A DNA stretch of 5,938 bases from Gammaproteobacteria bacterium (GTDB lineage Bacteria; Pseudomonadota; Gammaproteobacteria; SMWH01): contig SMWH01000088.1 of assembly GCA_004357005.1 (NCBI GenBank), positions 1 to 5,938 of the forward strand. Direction: 5' to 3'. The notes beneath the pieces were generated by a model that saw only the letters and a program-made list of their open reading frames with translations, was not told the origin of the DNA and did not search any database. Made by a program: the position numbers and the translations under genes. Shown in pieces: positions 4,975-5,938 of this stretch (positions within the stretch are counted from its first letter, which is position 1; each line of letters starts with the position of its first letter).

Positions 4975-5938
4975 ATTGCCGATCAGAAATTTGAGTACCT
5001 TTTCGATGAGTTTACCGTAGGGTGGCCGCAGCATGCCAAGACCCGACCATCTGCTCTGGAAAAAAACCGCCTTTTGCTTTGAAAAGGTCAGAAACCCGAA
5101 TTTGCCGTTGTATTGACCGGTCCCGCTGGCGCCTACGCCGCCGAAGGGGAGTGTAGGCGGCGCCTTGTGGATCACCACATCGTTGATGGCCACACCACCG
5201 CTCAAGGTTTCGGTGATCACGCGCCGGATGCGGCCCTTGTCGTAACCGAAGTAGTACAGCGCCAGCGGGTGGGGCCGCGCGTTCACATAGGCGATGGCGT
5301 CATCCAGTGCGCGCCAGGTCAGGATGGGCAGTACCGGGCCGAAAATCTCTTCACGCATGATGCGCATGTCATCCGTCGGGTTCAGTATCAAGCAAGGGGG
5401 CATGCACCGGTCCCGGGTCGGCTCTTCGCTCGTCAAAGGCACGAGCGTCGCTCCCCTGGCCTTCGCATCGGCCAGCAAGCCATCGAGGCGCTCGCTATAT
5501 TGCTTGTTGACGATGGTGGTGTAGTCGGGGTTGCCCGCAAAGGTCGGGTACATGGTCTGCGCACAATCGCGTGCCCGTGTGACGAATTCGTCCACCAGCG
5601 TTTCGTGCAACAGCAGATAGTCCGGGGCGATGCACGTCTGGCCGGCATTCATCAGCTTGCCGGTCATGATGCGCTCAGCTGCCGTTTTGATGGGAAAATC
5701 GCGGTCAACGATGGTCGGCGTCTTGCCGCCCAACTCCAGCGTGACTGGCGTTAGATTGACGGCAGCCGCAACCAGGACTTTTCGGGCGACGCGTTCGGAC
5801 CCGGTGAACAACAAATGATCGAATGGCAGCGCGCAAAACGCGCTGGCGACATCGGGGCCACCCGTGATAACGGTGACCACTTCAGAATCAAAGGTCTCGC
5901 CCAGCATGTCGCGCAAGGCGTTGGCAGTTTCCGGCGCG
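4972..5938 (-). CDS. Coniferyl-aldehyde-dehydrogenase-type aldehyde dehydrogenase (N-terminus missing)
   Basis: The frame is open from the right edge to a TGA, giving 321 visible residues. About 150 N-terminal residues, with much of the Rossmann NAD-binding region, lie outside. Numbering visible residues from the edge, the landmarks are FTGS (44-47), the general base Glu68 in TLELGGKTP, the catalytic Cys102 in NAGQTCIAPDY, EEIFGP (196-201) and PFGGVGASG (264-272). The phrases LMNAGQTCIAPDY and GFLTFSKQKAVFFQSRW, plus the tail RPPYGKLIEKVLKFLIG, are typical of the CalB branch. Members oxidise coniferyl aldehyde to ferulate or act on aliphatic and other aromatic aldehydes with NAD(P)+. No lignin-monomer genes are seen beside it, so general aldehyde detoxification or fatty-aldehyde oxidation is equally likely. 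The tail is amphipathic and might favour membrane contact. It is the first visible gene of a close-packed pair with prlC. Confidence 0.92.
   Translation of the reverse strand, partial: APETANALRDMLGETFDSEVVTVITGGPDVASAFCALPFDHLLFTGSERVARKVLVAAAVNLTPVTLELGGKTPTIVDRDFPIKTAAERIMTGKLMNAGQTCIAPDYLLLHETLVDEFVTRARDCAQTMYPTFAGNPDYTTIVNKQYSERLDGLLADAKARGATLVPLTSEEPTRDRCMPPCLILNPTDDMRIMREEIFGPVLPILTWRALDDAIAYVNARPHPLALYYFGYDKGRIRRVITETLSGGVAINDVVIHKAPPTLPFGGVGASGTGQYNGKFGFLTFSKQKAVFFQSRWSGLGMLRPPYGKLIEKVLKFLIGN

Noticed and set aside
5113..5754. Plus-strand open frame of 213 codons antisense to the aldehyde dehydrogenase
   Set aside because: The opposite strand holds the catalytic Glu, Cys and signature motifs of a real enzyme. 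The plus-strand translation is low in complexity and motif-free.
1..5938. A mobile, phage, defence or CRISPR system
   Set aside because: No transposase, integrase, repeat array, attachment-like direct repeat or tRNA was found, and coding style is even across the window.

Overview
The window is a compact stretch of bacterial chromosome. Every supportable gene lies on the minus strand, so the text follows the direction of transcription, from high to low coordinates. Seven genes fill almost all of it. The longest gap is 56 bases, and I see no tRNA, rRNA, CRISPR array, insertion sequence, phage gene or recombination site. The DNA is fairly GC-rich, and the gene families (PrlC-type oligopeptidase, CalB-type aldehyde dehydrogenase, stand-alone YiiD_C/Mad hot-dog protein, kappa-GST-like isomerase) together suggest a free-living gammaproteobacterium. 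The genus cannot be fixed from this sequence.

Right part (4972-5938): the C-terminal two thirds of a coniferyl-aldehyde-dehydrogenase-type NAD(P)+ aldehyde dehydrogenase, with its N-terminus beyond the window. Ten bases after its stop comes a full-length M3-family zinc oligopeptidase (PrlC/OpdA, 2925-4961). A 56-base spacer with a small hairpin leads to exodeoxyribonuclease III (xthA, 2104-2868), which has all its catalytic residues.

Left part (1-2074): a possible new transcript starts in the 29-base gap after xthA, where there is a good -10 hexamer but no Shine-Dalgarno sequence. It would carry four tightly packed genes. These are a stand-alone hot-dog protein of the YiiD_C/Mad family (likely malonyl-ACP decarboxylase MadB), a DsbA-fold kappa-GST/2-hydroxychromene-2-carboxylate isomerase-like protein, a small lipoprotein of unknown function, and an orphan ParA/MinD-type ATPase cut by the left edge.

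Spacing suggests co-expression. One junction is a 4-base ATGA overlap, and three others place the upstream stop codon inside the Shine-Dalgarno sequence of the next gene. The functions are diverse: aldehyde oxidation, peptide turnover, DNA repair, fatty-acid priming, thiol chemistry, and envelope or positioning. I see no sign of a dedicated novel defence or mobile system. The least understood part is the lipoprotein plus orphan ParA pair at the left edge.
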